Assembly: GCA_944380515.1 (NCBI GenBank)
Contig: CALWHT010000050.1
Location: forward strand, 23,124 to 87,123
From: an uncultured Roseburia sp.
GTDB lineage: Bacteria; Bacillota; Clostridia; Lachnospirales; Lachnospiraceae
Length of the DNA: 64,000 nucleotides
Direction of reading: 5' to 3'
Position 1 is the stretch's first letter. The number at the start of each line of letters is the position of its first letter. The position numbers were made by a program, and so were the translations under genes. Below, piece by piece: positions 8,072 through 17,720 of this stretch. The notes under the pieces are model-generated. The model was not told where the DNA came from and ran no database searches. It was given only the letters and a program-made list of their open reading frames with translations.

Positions 8072-8082
8072 AATGTGGATAA
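8065..8082 (+). promoter_or_regulatory. Tandem DnaA boxes, proximal pair
   Basis: Two perfect boxes TGTGGATAA abut at 8065-8073 and 8074-8082, immediately after the murC stop. The first shares bases with the murC terminator stem. Confidence 0.7.
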
Positions 8083-8083
8083 C

Positions 8084-9463
8084 TTACCTGTCGAGAAAGT
8101 GTTCTCCCACAGTTACAATATCTCCGGCCCCCATAGTTATCAACAAATCTCCGTTCATACAATTTTTTTTCAAAAATTCTTCGATTTCCCCGAAAGAAGG
8201 AAAATAGTAACAGTTACAGCCGCGTTTTTTGAGCTTCTCTAAAATATCGCCGGAGCTGACACCGTAGATATTTTTTTCGCGGGCGGCGTAAATATCGCTT
8301 AAGACCACCATATCGGCGAGGGAGAGGACCTCGGCGAAGTCGTCGAGAAAGGCTTTGGTCCGCGAGTAGGTGTGAGGCTGGAATACCAGCACCAGGCGGC
8401 TGTGCGGATATTTTTTTGCCGCGGTCAGCGTCGCCCGGATTTCCGTCGGGTGATGCGCGTAGTCGTCGATTACGGTGACACCGTTCTTACAGCCCTTGTA
8501 CTGAAATCTGCGGTCTGCGCCTCCGAAAGCGGAGAGGCCCGCTGCGACGGCATCCTTCGGGAGCTTTAAGTCAAGGGCCAGGGAGATAGCTGCCATGGCG
8601 TTTAAGACATTGTGTATGCCCGGAACCCGGAGAGAAACGCGCATGACTTCATTTTTGCGGTACATGGCGGTAAAGGAGGCGCAGGCCTTTTCGTCGAAGG
8701 AAACATCTGCCGGATAGAAGTCGCAGGCGTCCGAGAGGCCGAAGGTAATCACCTGCGGCGCTAAGCCCCCGGTGATTTCGTCATAGCGCTCAATTTCGCC
8801 GTTGATGATGACGGCACCGTCTTTTTTTGTATTTTCTGCAAATTTGCGGAATGAATTGCGGATGTCCTGAATATCTTTAAAAAAGTCAAGATGTTCTGCT
8901 TCTACGTTCAGAATGATACTGTACTTTGGATAAAAATGCAGAAAGCTGTTTGTGTATTCGCAGGCCTCCGAGATAAAAATATCGGACTTGCCTACCCGCA
9001 GATTCCCGTCAATGGCTTTTAAGATACCGCCCACCGTGATAGTCGGGTCTGTCTCTGCGGCGAGAAGGATCTGGCTGATCATGGACGTAGTCGTTGTTTT
9101 TCCATGGGTTCCGGCCACTGCGATGGAATTTTTATAATTATCCATAATCTGGCCAAGCAGTTCGGCTCGGCTTAAGGCCGGAATCTTAGCAGCGCGTACC
9201 TGCATCAGCTCGGGGTTATCCTCCCGGATTGCAGCGGTGTAAACGACGAGGTCAATGTCCTCCGTGATATTGGAAGCTTTCTGTCCGTAAAATACGGTAA
9301 TGCCCATTTGCTCCAGGTGCCGGGTAAGCTCGGATTCCCTGGAATCGGAACCGGAGACGGTAAAATGCTCATGTTTGAGTATTTCAGCAAGACCGCTCAT
9401 GCTGATACCGCCGATACCGATAAAATGGATATGTATCGGGTTTTGAAAATTGATTTTATACAT
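8084..9463 (-). CDS. murC: UDP-N-acetylmuramate--L-alanine ligase
   Basis: This enzyme adds the first amino acid, L-Ala, to UDP-MurNAc in the cytoplasm, using ATP. At 459 residues it is full length. The N-terminal Rossmann-like UDP-binding domain starts HFIGIGGISMSGLAEI. The central ATPase domain has the P-loop GTHGKTTTTSM near residue 113 and the Mur signature region EAEHLDFF. The C-terminal ligase domain carries DDYAHHPTEI and HTYSRT. It is transcribed alone from 9519-9546 and ends in its own terminator, divergent from glgC. Confidence 0.95.
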   Translation of the reverse strand: MYKINFQNPIHIHFIGIGGISMSGLAEILKHEHFTVSGSDSRESELTRHLEQMGITVFYGQKASNITEDIDLVVYTAAIREDNPELMQVRAAKIPALSRAELLGQIMDNYKNSIAVAGTHGKTTTTSMISQILLAAETDPTITVGGILKAIDGNLRVGKSDIFISEACEYTNSFLHFYPKYSIILNVEAEHLDFFKDIQDIRNSFRKFAENTKKDGAVIINGEIERYDEITGGLAPQVITFGLSDACDFYPADVSFDEKACASFTAMYRKNEVMRVSLRVPGIHNVLNAMAAISLALDLKLPKDAVAAGLSAFGGADRRFQYKGCKNGVTVIDDYAHHPTEIRATLTAAKKYPHSRLVLVFQPHTYSRTKAFLDDFAEVLSLADMVVLSDIYAAREKNIYGVSSGDILEKLKKRGCNCYYFPSFGEIEEFLKKNCMNGDLLITMGAGDIVTVGEHFLDR

Positions 9464-9518
9464 AGTCTGATTACCTGCCTGTTAATAGAATTTCAATTCA
9501 TTAGAATCTGTATGATTT

Positions 9519-9546
9519 ATTATACCCGTATCTTAATGATTTGCAA
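9519..9546 (-). promoter_or_regulatory. murC promoter
   Basis: On the minus strand TTGCAA (9541-9546), a 16-nt spacer and TATAAT (9519-9524) lie about 55 bases before the ATG at 9463. Confidence 0.6.
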
Positions 9547-9661
9547 ATTCTTTTGGCGTAAAATCTTTTCGACATGTTACGTGCACGGGCTGTCAATTGG
9601 AAAATATTTGTATAAAATGTCAAAAAAGATTATGGATTTCAAAAATTATTGTGAAAAATGA

Positions 9662-9690
9662 TGTACATTTTATGGGCGGTATGGTATAAT
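9662..9690 (+). promoter_or_regulatory. glgC promoter
   Basis: TGTACA (9662-9667), a 17-nt spacer and TATAAT (9685-9690), with an extended TGG just before the -10, lie 50 bases before the GTG start. The 278-bp murC-glgC gap otherwise shows only AT-rich sequence. Confidence 0.6.
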
Positions 9691-9741
9691 AAAAAGCGTT
9701 ATAAGGAACAAAGTACTAAAAAGTGACGAGAGGTGATTGGC

Positions 9742-11016
9742 GTGATTCGTAAAGAAATGATAGCAATGCTATTAGCTGGAGGACAGGGCAGCCGTCTGGG
9801 CGTGCTTACGGCAAGAGTTGCCAAACCGGCAGTTGCGTTTGGCGGTAAGTATCGTATTATCGATTTCCCGCTCAGCAACTGCATCAATTCCGGTATTGAT
9901 ACGGTGGGCGTTTTGACCCAGTATCAGCCGTTGCGTCTGAATACTCATATCGGGATTGGTATTCCCTGGGATTTGGATCGCAACAATGGAGGGGTAACAG
10001 TTCTTCCCCCTTATGAGAAAAGCAACAACAGTGAATGGTACAGTGGGACGGCAAATGCAATTTTCCAGAATATGAATTATATGGAAAATTATAATCCCGA
10101 ATATGTGCTGATTTTGTCAGGTGATCACATTTACAAGATGGATTACGAGGTCATGCTCGATTTCCACAAGGAGAACAATGCGGATGTCACGATTGCGACC
10201 ATGCCGGTGCCGATTGAGGAGGCAAGCCGTTTCGGAATTGTCATTGCGGATGAGAATAAGAAGATTCTCGACTTTGAGGAAAAGCCGGCGCAGCCGAGAA
10301 GCAATCTGGCTTCCATGGGTATTTACATATTCAGCTGGGATGTATTAAAGGAAGCGCTCTATGCCATGAAGGATCAGAGTGGCTGTGACTTTGGTAAGCA
10401 TATCATTCCGTATTGTCACGAAGGTGGAAAACGTCTTTTTGCCTTTGAGTACAACGGTTATTGGAAGGACGTCGGAACACTCGGCTCCTACTGGGAAGCA
10501 AATATGGAGCTGATTGATTTGATCCCGGAATTCAATCTGTACGAGGAATACTGGAAGATATATACCAAGAGCGATATCATTGAGCCGCAGTACCTGGCAG
10601 CGGACTCAGTTGTGGAAAAGAGTATTATCGGAGAGGGCTCCGAGATATACGGCGAGGTTCACAGCTCTGTGATTGGACCCGGCGTTACAATCGCAAAGGG
10701 CAGCGTAATCAGAAATTCCATTATTATGAAAGGAACGCAGATTGGCGAAGGCGTTACGGTAGACAAGTCTATCATAGCGGAGAATTGCAGTATCGGCAAC
10801 AACGTAGTCCTCGGCGCGGGTGAGGAGGCGCCCAATAAGCTGAATGCGAGTATTTATTCCTTTGGTCTGGTCACGATTGGAGAGGACTCCGTAGTGCCGG
10901 ACAATGTGACGATTGGAAAGAACACGGCGATTTCGGGTGTTACGGAGAAAGAAGATTACCCGGATGGAATCCTTGGTAGCGGTGAAGTAATTATTAAGGC
11001 AGGTGACACAATATGA
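9742..11016 (+). CDS. glgC: Glucose-1-phosphate adenylyltransferase, catalytic subunit
   Basis: It makes ADP-glucose from glucose-1-phosphate and ATP, the committed step of glycogen synthesis. I choose GTG 9742 ([10 protein letters not shown]) because AGAGGTG lies eight bases upstream and it gives the usual 424 residues; GTG 9733 falls in the ribosome site. The nucleotidyl-binding motif is [13 protein letters not shown]; other family motifs include [23 protein letters not shown] and FEEKP. A left-handed beta-helix C-terminus ([17 protein letters not shown] onward) follows. The stop overlaps the glgD start by four bases, so the two are translationally coupled. Confidence 0.95.
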   Translation: MIRKEMIAMLLAGGQGSRLGVLTARVAKPAVAFGGKYRIIDFPLSNCINSGIDTVGVLTQYQPLRLNTHIGIGIPWDLDRNNGGVTVLPPYEKSNNSEWYSGTANAIFQNMNYMENYNPEYVLILSGDHIYKMDYEVMLDFHKENNADVTIATMPVPIEEASRFGIVIADENKKILDFEEKPAQPRSNLASMGIYIFSWDVLKEALYAMKDQSGCDFGKHIIPYCHEGGKRLFAFEYNGYWKDVGTLGSYWEANMELIDLIPEFNLYEEYWKIYTKSDIIEPQYLAADSVVEKSIIGEGSEIYGEVHSSVIGPGVTIAKGSVIRNSIIMKGTQIGEGVTVDKSIIAENCSIGNNVVLGAGEEAPNKLNASIYSFGLVTIGEDSVVPDNVTIGKNTAISGVTEKEDYPDGILGSGEVIIKAGDTI

Positions 11017-12128
11017 AGGCAATAGGTATTATTTTAGCTGGCGGTAATAACAGCCGTATGCAGGAGCTATCCAATAAAAGGGCGATTGCGGCAATGCCCG
11101 TTGGCGGCAGTTTCAGATGCATCGATTTTGCACTCAGCAACATGAGTAATTCCCATATACAGACGGTGGCGGTTTTGACGCAGTACAGCGCAAGATCCTT
11201 AAATGAGCATTTAAGCTCTTCCAAATGGTGGGATTTCGGCAGAAAGCAGGGCGGCTTATTTGTGTTTAATCCGACCGTGACGGTGGACAACAGCTGGTGG
11301 TACCGCGGAACTGCGGATGCGATGTACCAGAATATCAGCTTTTTAAAGAAACGCCATGAGCCGTATGTAATTATTACCAGCGGTGACTGTGTCTACAAGA
11401 TGGACTATAATAAGGTGCTTGATTTCCATATTGAAAAGAAAGCGGATATTACGGTAGTATGCAAGGACATGGAGCCGGGCGTGGATGTCAGCAGATTCGG
11501 TGTCATCCGGATGAATGAGGATTCCAGAATTGTGGAGTTTGAGGAGAAGCCGATGGTTTCCCAGTCAAATACCATTTCCACCGGTATCTATATCGTGCGC
11601 AGAAGACAGCTTATTGAGATGCTTGAGCGCAGCGCGGAGGAAGACCGCTGGGATTTTGTTACCGACATCCTGATTCGCTATAAGAATATGAAGCGGATTT
11701 ATGGTTATAAGATGAAAGAGTACTGGAGCAATATCGCGACGGTGGAGTCTTATTATCAGACGAATATGGATTTCCTGAAGCCGGAGGTCCGTAAGTTCTT
11801 TGGGGACGAGCCGAGGATTTATTCCAAGGTGGATGATCTGCCGCCGGCAAAATACAATGCGGGCTCCGATGTGCGCAACAGCCTGGTTGCGAGCGGCTGT
11901 ATTATAAACAGTAAGGTGGAGAACTCCATACTATTTAAAAAAGTGTTTGTCGGAAAGAATTGTGTGATTAAGAATTCGATTATTTTGAATGATGTGTACA
12001 TTGGGGATAACACGCATATTGAGAACTGTATTGTGGAGAGCCGTGATACCTTAAAGGCCAACACCTATTATTGCGGCGATAACGGAATCAAGATTGTGTC
12101 GGAGAACAACGAGCGTTACGTGTTGTAG
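11013..12128 (+). CDS. glgD: GlgD-type regulatory subunit of ADP-glucose pyrophosphorylase
   Basis: GlgD pairs with GlgC in Firmicutes to form a more active hetero-oligomer. This 371-residue protein keeps the overall fold ([29 protein letters not shown]), but the N-terminal GGQGSRL loop has become GGNNSRM and the segment between that loop and the Pro-Val region is shortened, as expected of the non-catalytic paralogue. The C-terminal beta-helix is shorter than in GlgC. The ATG overlaps the glgC stop. I see no terminator between it and spoVG. Confidence 0.92.
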   Translation: MKAIGIILAGGNNSRMQELSNKRAIAAMPVGGSFRCIDFALSNMSNSHIQTVAVLTQYSARSLNEHLSSSKWWDFGRKQGGLFVFNPTVTVDNSWWYRGTADAMYQNISFLKKRHEPYVIITSGDCVYKMDYNKVLDFHIEKKADITVVCKDMEPGVDVSRFGVIRMNEDSRIVEFEEKPMVSQSNTISTGIYIVRRRQLIEMLERSAEEDRWDFVTDILIRYKNMKRIYGYKMKEYWSNIATVESYYQTNMDFLKPEVRKFFGDEPRIYSKVDDLPPAKYNAGSDVRNSLVASGCIINSKVENSILFKKVFVGKNCVIKNSIILNDVYIGDNTHIENCIVESRDTLKANTYYCGDNGIKIVSENNERYVL

Positions 12129-12185
12129 AAGCGCAGGGACATTTTTAGGATAAAGGTACGAACAACATAAAGGGGGACATCAGAC

Positions 12186-12452
12186 ATGCAGATAACGGAC
12201 GTGAGAATCAGAAAAGTAGAAAAAGAAGGAAAGATGAAAGCGGTGGTATCCATCACAATCGACGAGGAATTTGTTGTACACGATATTAAGATTATCGAAG
12301 GGGAAAAGGGTCTTTTTATCGCAATGCCGAGCCGGAAAGCGGCGGACGGCGAATACCGCGATATCGCACATCCAATCAATTCGGAGACCAGGGAGCGGAT
12401 CCAGAGACTTATTTTAGAGAAGTATGAGGAGACGCTGGCTGCCGAAGAATAA
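12186..12452 (+). CDS. spoVG: Septation/sporulation regulator SpoVG
   Basis: SpoVG is a small nucleic-acid-binding protein that affects asymmetric septation and sporulation and many other genes. The 88-residue product begins [20 protein letters not shown] and carries the conserved core [27 protein letters not shown] lies nine bases before ATG 12186. It precedes glmU as in Bacillus, separated by a terminator. Confidence 0.95.
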   Translation: MQITDVRIRKVEKEGKMKAVVSITIDEEFVVHDIKIIEGEKGLFIAMPSRKAADGEYRDIAHPINSETRERIQRLILEKYEETLAAEE

Positions 12453-12500
12453 GGAGCATGCAGGGGATAGCAAATAATATATATAATGTAAGGGGAAAAT

Positions 12501-12545
12501 AAACTGCCGTATCGGTGCGGGAAGGCGCCGGTACGGCAGTTTTTG
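12501..12545 (+). terminator. Terminator after spoVG
   Basis: AAACTGCCGTA (12501-12511) pairs with TACGGCAGTTT around an inner CGG/CCG helix, followed by T5. Confidence 0.85.
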
Positions 12546-12566
12546 AGTTCATCAGAAACAAAACGC

Positions 12567-12594
12567 TTGTAAAATCCCAAAACTACGGTAAAAT
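12567..12594 (+). promoter_or_regulatory. Promoter of glmU-pth-mfd
   Basis: TTGTAA (12567-12572), a 16-nt spacer and TAAAAT (12589-12594) stand 50 bases before the glmU ATG. Confidence 0.5.
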
Positions 12595-12645
12595 GAAATT
12601 TAGACTGTAAATAACGATAATCACAGATAGACGAGGAGGCTTCCA

Positions 12646-13404
12646 ATGGAGGAATTAAAAGCGGTGATTCTGGCGGCAGGCAAAGGAACCAGAATGAAAT
12701 CGGATTTGCCGAAGGTTGTACACACGATAGAGGGGAAATGTCTGGTCGATTATGTCGTCGACGCGGCTATCGGAGCAGGAGCCGAAGATATTTGCCTGGT
12801 CGTGGGCTATAAATATGAAATTGTGCGGGAGTCCGTCCGGCATCAGGAGGTGCGCTTTGTACTTCAGGAGCAGCAGCTTGGTACTGGCCATGCCGTCAGA
12901 TGCGCGAAGGATTTTCTGGGGGATGAGGGACAGACGATGATTCTGTTCGGCGATGCTCCTCTCATTACCGCAGAAACATTGCTGCGCTTAAAGGAATACC
13001 ACGTGAAAAACAACAATACGGTTACGGTGCTCTCCGCAATGGTGGAGGATCCGACCGGCTACGGAAGAATCATAAGGGACGCGGAAGGGAATTTCGTAAA
13101 GAGTGTTGAGCATAAGGACGCGAGTGAAGAAGAATTAAAATCACATGAGATAAACTCCGGTATGTATATCTTTGATACCCGGGAGTTAAAGGAAGCCCTC
13201 GAAAAAATACAGCCGAACAATGCGCAGGGAGAATATTATCTGCCTGATACGCTGACAATTATTAGGGAAAAGGGAAAAAAGGTTGACGCGTTTGCGCTGG
13301 AGGACGATGAGGATATTACCGGGGTCAACGACCAGGAGCAGCTTGCGGCTGCGGCAGCCGTAATTCGCAGAAGAAATGCACAAAGGAGTACGTCATGTTT
13401 TTGA
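12646..13404 (+). CDS. glmU: UDP-GlcNAc pyrophosphorylase, single-domain GlmU
   Basis: It forms UDP-GlcNAc from GlcNAc-1-phosphate and UTP for wall synthesis. The motifs are LAAGKGTRMKSDLPKV at the N-terminus, QEQQLGTGHA, LFGDAPLI and EINSGMYIFD. At 252 residues it holds only the uridylyltransferase domain; the C-terminal left-handed beta-helix that acetylates glucosamine-1-phosphate in the ~455-residue bifunctional enzyme is absent. The end is a normal helix (AAAAAVIRRRNAQ) and the stop overlaps pth by 10 bases, so this looks like a natural short form rather than a break. A separate acetyltransferase is needed elsewhere. Confidence 0.88.
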   Translation: MEELKAVILAAGKGTRMKSDLPKVVHTIEGKCLVDYVVDAAIGAGAEDICLVVGYKYEIVRESVRHQEVRFVLQEQQLGTGHAVRCAKDFLGDEGQTMILFGDAPLITAETLLRLKEYHVKNNNTVTVLSAMVEDPTGYGRIIRDAEGNFVKSVEHKDASEEELKSHEINSGMYIFDTRELKEALEKIQPNNAQGEYYLPDTLTIIREKGKKVDAFALEDDEDITGVNDQEQLAAAAAVIRRRNAQRSTSCF

Positions 13405-13982
13405 TCGTCGGACTTGGAAATCCGGGCAGGCAGTATGAGCATACCAGACATAATGTGGGATTTGATGTCATGGATGCCATTGCGGAGAAATATAATATCA
13501 GTATCAGTGAGAAAAAGCACAAGGCGCTCTGCGGAAAGGGCGTCATAAACGGCGTAAAGGTAGTTCTCGCGAAGCCGCAGACCTTTATGAACTTAAGCGG
13601 TGAAAGTGTGGAGAGCCTTCTTTCCTATTATAAACTGGACCCGGAGGAGGAAATGCTTGTCATTTATGACGACATCAGCCTTGCGCCGGGAAATCTGCGT
13701 ATCCGAAAAAAGGGAAGCGCGGGCGGCCACAACGGCATCAAAAATATCATCGCGCAGACAGGTACACAGAATTTTCTGCGTATAAAAGTCGGTGTCGGGG
13801 AAAAGCCGAAGGGCTGGGATCTGGCAGATTATGTGCTGGGACGTTTTGATGAGGACGAGCGGGCGGCTGTCGAGGAAGCGATTGGGCACGCCGTTTTGGC
13901 GGCGGAGCTTATGCTGCAGGGGGAAGTCGATGCGGCAATGAACGAATTTAACGCAAAGAAGAAGGAGCCGCGCGAAGCATAA
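13395..13982 (+). CDS. pth: Peptidyl-tRNA hydrolase
   Basis: Pth frees tRNA from prematurely released peptidyl-tRNA. The 195-residue protein has all family landmarks: IVGLGNPGRQYEHTRHNVGF (catalytic His20), KPQTFMNLSG, DDISLAPGNLRIRKKGSAGGHNG and RIKVGVG. The ATG lies within the last codons of glmU. The order spoVG-glmU-pth-mfd follows Bacillus, except that prs is missing from its usual place after glmU and sits instead at 4.4 kb. Confidence 0.96.
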   Translation: MFLIVGLGNPGRQYEHTRHNVGFDVMDAIAEKYNISISEKKHKALCGKGVINGVKVVLAKPQTFMNLSGESVESLLSYYKLDPEEEMLVIYDDISLAPGNLRIRKKGSAGGHNGIKNIIAQTGTQNFLRIKVGVGEKPKGWDLADYVLGRFDEDERAAVEEAIGHAVLAAELMLQGEVDAAMNEFNAKKKEPREA

Positions 13983-14018
13983 GTCCGGCGGCGAAAACGT
14001 TTTGGAATGGAGATTGGC

Positions 14019-17000
14019 ATGAAAACGTTTACGGAACCTCTGCTGGGGTTAAAAGAATTTGAAGACCTGCAGTCCATGCTGCCGAAGCTAAGCGGCATCG
14101 TACAGATATCGGGCTGCATAGACGCGGCAAAGCCGCATTTGATGTATAGCGTAAACAATGGTTCCGGCAGCAGAATCATCGTTACGTTTCAGGAGCAGCG
14201 TGCAAAGGAGCTGTGCGAGGAATATCGGTTTTTCGACAAAAAGGCCGCATATTATCCGGCAAAGGATATTCTGTTCTATCAGTCGGACATTCAGGGCAAT
14301 GTACTGACGGCGGAGCGGATTAACGCCTTAAAGCTCCTTGCGGAGGAAAAATCCTGCACTATAATAACTACATTTGACGCATTAATGAACCCGATGCCGG
14401 AGCCGGAAAAATTCATTCAGGCGGTGACGAAAATCGCGGTCGGCGATACGGTCCATTTAGAGAAGCTGACCAGGCACCTCGTCGAGCTGGGATATGAAAA
14501 AAATTATCAGGCGGAGGCGATGGGTGAGTTTTCCGTCCGGGGAGGAATTATCGATGTATTTCCGCTGACGGAGGAAAATCCGATCCGAATCGAGCTGTGG
14601 GGGGATGAGGTGGATTCCATCCGCTCGTTTGACGCGAAAAGCCAGCGCTCCGTGGAAAATCTGAACGAAGTCCATATTTATCCGGCCTGTGAGCTGGTTT
14701 TAAGCCCGAAAGAGCGGGAGGCCGGGCTGCAGCGCATCTTAGAGGAAGCCGGGCAGGTGTCGGCAAAGCTGAAAAAGGAAATGAAAACAGAGGAGGCATA
14801 CCGTGTGAAGGCGGCTGCGGAGCAGCTTGCCGAGGCGGCCGGAGAGCTTGGCATCAGCGCCGGGCTGGATGCCTACCTCTCTTATTTTTGCGGGGAGCGC
14901 GTTTCGCTTCTGGACTATTTTGACAGGGAGGGCACCGTTATTTTTCTGGATGAGGCCCTGCGCTGCATCGAGCGGGGAACGGCGACCGAGACAGAGTTTT
15001 CCGAGAGCATGAAGCAGCGGCTCGAAAAGGGATATATTCTGCCCGGGCAGATGCGCGAGCTGTTTTCCTGCAAAGAAATACTGGCGAAAATCCAGAACCG
15101 CAGATGTATTTCGCTGGCCGCGCTGGAGCGCAAGAGCAGCCACCTGGATATAAAGATGAAGTTCTCCATCGATTCGAGGACGGTGAACCCCTACAACAAC
15201 AGTTTTGAGCTTTTAGTGCGCGATTTGACGCGATATAAGAAAAACGGCTCCCGGGTCGTTCTGCTTTCCAGCTCGAGAACGCGGGCAAAACGCCTGGCGG
15301 AGGATTTTCTGCAGGAGGGCTTAAATGCTTTTTATTCGGAGGATTTTGACCATGAAGTGAAGCCGGGAGAAATTATGGTCGGCTACGGCAAGGTCAAAAA
15401 GGGCTACGAGTATCCTCTGCTGAAATTCGCGGTTATCTCCGAGAGTGATATTTTCGGCGGGGAAAAGAAGAAAAAGAAGCGCCGCCGTACCTATGAGGGA
15501 GAAAAAATAGCAAGCTTTACGGATTTGCATGTCGGCGATTATGTTGTGCATGAAAACCACGGGCTGGGAATCTACCGGGGCATCGAGAAGATTGAGGTTG
15601 ATAAAACCATCAAGGATTATATCAAAATCGAGTACGCGGGGGGCGGAAATCTCTATATTCTGGCGACGCAGTTAGAGCTGATTCAAAAGTATGCGGGCGC
15701 CGACGCCAAAAAGCCGAAGCTCAATAAGCTGGGCGGACAGGAGTGGAACCGGACCAAAACAAAGGTGCGGGGAGCGGTCAAAGAGATCGCGCAGGATTTG
15801 GTGGCGCTTTATGCCGAAAGACAGAATAAGAAGGGCTTCGTCTACGGGCCGGACACGGTATGGCAGAAGGAATTTGAGGAAATGTTTCCGTTTGAGGAGA
15901 CCGAGGACCAGGAGCTTGCGATTGAGGCGACCAAACGTGACATGGAGAGCACGAAAATTATGGACCGCCTTATCTGCGGGGATGTGGGTTACGGAAAGAC
16001 GGAAATCGCGATTCGTGCGGCATTTAAGGCGGTGCAGGACGGAAAACAGGTGGCGTTTCTGGTGCCGACGACAATCCTCGCACAGCAGCACTACAACAAT
16101 TTTGTGCAGCGCATGAAGGATTTTCCCGTAAACGTAGATTTGCTTTGCCGGTTCCGCAGTCCCGCCGAGCAGAAAAAAACCATTGAGGGACTCAAAAAGG
16201 GAAGCGTGGATATCGTCATCGGGACGCACCGTCTTCTGTCAAAGGACGTGGCGTATAAGGATTTGGGTCTGCTGATGATTGATGAGGAGCAGCGCTTCGG
16301 CGTTGCCCATAAGGAGAAAATTAAACAGTTAAAGACCGACATTGACGTGCTGACTTTAACGGCGACGCCGATTCCGCGAACGCTGCATATGAGCCTGATT
16401 GGCATCCGTGATATGAGCGTTTTAGAGGAGCCGCCGATGGACCGTCTGCCCATACAGACCTATGTGATGGAATATAACGAGGAGCTTGTGCGGGAGGCAA
16501 TCGCAAGAGAACTGGCCCGCGGCGGACAGGCGTATTACGTCTATAACAGGGTTCGGGAGATTGCCGACGTGGCGGCGAAAATCGCGGAGCTGGTGCCCGA
16601 GGCGAATGTCGCCTGCGCGCACGGCCAGATGAAGGAGACCGAGCTGGAAAATATCATGTATCGTTTCATCAACGGGGAAATTGACGTGCTCGTTTCCACG
16701 ACGATTATTGAGACCGGTCTTGACATCTCAAACGTCAATACCATGATCATTCATGATGCCGACAATATGGGACTTTCACAGCTTTATCAGCTTCGGGGCC
16801 GGGTCGGAAGGTCAAACAGGACGTCCTATGCATTTTTGATGTATAAGCGGGATAAAATGCTAAAGGAGGTCGCGGAGAAGCGTCTTGCCGCCATCCGGGA
16901 ATACACCGAGCTTGGAAGCGGCTTTAAAATTGCCATGCGGGATTTGGAAATCCGGGGAGCGGGCAATCTTCTGGGTGCGGAGCAGCACGGGCATATGGAG

Positions 17001-17588
17001 GCCGTGGGCTACGATTTATACTGCAAGATGCTGGGTGAGGCGGTCAAGCAGGCGAAGGGCATGCAGGTGGAAGAAAGCTTTGATACCTCAATTGATATTG
17101 ATATCGACGCTTATATTCCGGCTGCCTATATCCCCAATGAGTTCCAGAAGCTGGATATTTATAAACGGATCGCCGGCATCGAGACGCAGGAGGAGACGGA
17201 GGAAATGACCGAGGAGCTGATAGACCGGTTCGGAGACCCGCCGAAATCCGTGGAAAATCTGCTTTCGATTGCAAAAATAAAGTCTATGGCGCACCGGGTA
17301 TATTTTACGGAGGCTGCCCAAAAGGGCGACACCTTAAAGTTCACTTTGTATGGAAAGGCAAAAATCAATGTGGCGAAAATTCCCGAATTTGTGGAGAGCT
17401 GCGGTGCGGGCGTCACATTTACCGCGGATGCAAAGGCCCCGTATTTTACCTGCGTCCTTAAGAGAAATTCGCGTGACAAAAATGTGGATATCCAAAAGGT
17501 GCTGGAAGAATTTCTTGCGTCTGCGGCGGTCTTTTTACTCCCGGAGGAGCCGAAAAATACTTGCGGGTTCGACCAAAAGGCACTATAA
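14019..17588 (+). CDS. mfd: Transcription-repair coupling factor
   Basis: Mfd removes RNA polymerase stalled at DNA damage and recruits UvrA. I choose ATG 14019 (MKTFTEPLL) because GGAG lies five bases upstream; ATG 14007 has no ribosome site. The product has 1189 residues. In order there are a UvrB-like N-terminus ([26 protein letters not shown]), an RNA-polymerase-interaction CarD/RID domain ([20 protein letters not shown]), RecG-like helicase motifs (P-loop [22 protein letters not shown] box, [20 protein letters not shown]) and a C-terminal TRCF domain. A lysine/arginine-rich tract EKKKKKRRR lies just before the RID. Confidence 0.96.
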   Translation: MKTFTEPLLGLKEFEDLQSMLPKLSGIVQISGCIDAAKPHLMYSVNNGSGSRIIVTFQEQRAKELCEEYRFFDKKAAYYPAKDILFYQSDIQGNVLTAERINALKLLAEEKSCTIITTFDALMNPMPEPEKFIQAVTKIAVGDTVHLEKLTRHLVELGYEKNYQAEAMGEFSVRGGIIDVFPLTEENPIRIELWGDEVDSIRSFDAKSQRSVENLNEVHIYPACELVLSPKEREAGLQRILEEAGQVSAKLKKEMKTEEAYRVKAAAEQLAEAAGELGISAGLDAYLSYFCGERVSLLDYFDREGTVIFLDEALRCIERGTATETEFSESMKQRLEKGYILPGQMRELFSCKEILAKIQNRRCISLAALERKSSHLDIKMKFSIDSRTVNPYNNSFELLVRDLTRYKKNGSRVVLLSSSRTRAKRLAEDFLQEGLNAFYSEDFDHEVKPGEIMVGYGKVKKGYEYPLLKFAVISESDIFGGEKKKKKRRRTYEGEKIASFTDLHVGDYVVHENHGLGIYRGIEKIEVDKTIKDYIKIEYAGGGNLYILATQLELIQKYAGADAKKPKLNKLGGQEWNRTKTKVRGAVKEIAQDLVALYAERQNKKGFVYGPDTVWQKEFEEMFPFEETEDQELAIEATKRDMESTKIMDRLICGDVGYGKTEIAIRAAFKAVQDGKQVAFLVPTTILAQQHYNNFVQRMKDFPVNVDLLCRFRSPAEQKKTIEGLKKGSVDIVIGTHRLLSKDVAYKDLGLLMIDEEQRFGVAHKEKIKQLKTDIDVLTLTATPIPRTLHMSLIGIRDMSVLEEPPMDRLPIQTYVMEYNEELVREAIARELARGGQAYYVYNRVREIADVAAKIAELVPEANVACAHGQMKETELENIMYRFINGEIDVLVSTTIIETGLDISNVNTMIIHDADNMGLSQLYQLRGRVGRSNRTSYAFLMYKRDKMLKEVAEKRLAAIREYTELGSGFKIAMRDLEIRGAGNLLGAEQHGHMEAVGYDLYCKMLGEAVKQAKGMQVEESFDTSIDIDIDAYIPAAYIPNEFQKLDIYKRIAGIETQEETEEMTEELIDRFGDPPKSVENLLSIAKIKSMAHRVYFTEAAQKGDTLKFTLYGKAKINVAKIPEFVESCGAGVTFTADAKAPYFTCVLKRNSRDKNVDIQKVLEEFLASAAVFLLPEEPKNTCGFDQKAL

Positions 17589-17621
17589 TAAAAAAAGCGA
17601 CTGCCATGACAGGAGGAAAAA

Positions 17622-17713
17622 GAGTGAAAAATAAATTTTTCACTCGCAAGTTTGTGTCTGCGCGCTGCTTGACAGCAAACTTATTATGCGCAAAAAGCAG
17701 CGCAGAAATGAGG
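17622..17713 (+). repeat. Dispersed hairpin element, copy 1
   Basis: A perfect 10-bp stem (GAGTGAAAAA 17622-17631, TTTTTCACTC 17636-17645) is followed by CGCAAGTTTGTG and a second imperfect stem (TCTGCG...CGCAGA, ending near 17713). A related element lies at 27407-27456. Both can be read from a GTG (here 17623, behind AGGAGG at 17611-17616) as VKNK...FFTRK, so either a short peptide or a mobile hairpin is possible. Confidence 0.5.
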
Positions 17714-17720
17714 AAAAACA

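Noticed and set aside
7775-8083. The DnaA box cluster as the chromosomal origin
   Set aside because: There is no dnaA, dnaN or rpmH nearby and the AT-rich unwinding region is short; titration or regulation is more economical.
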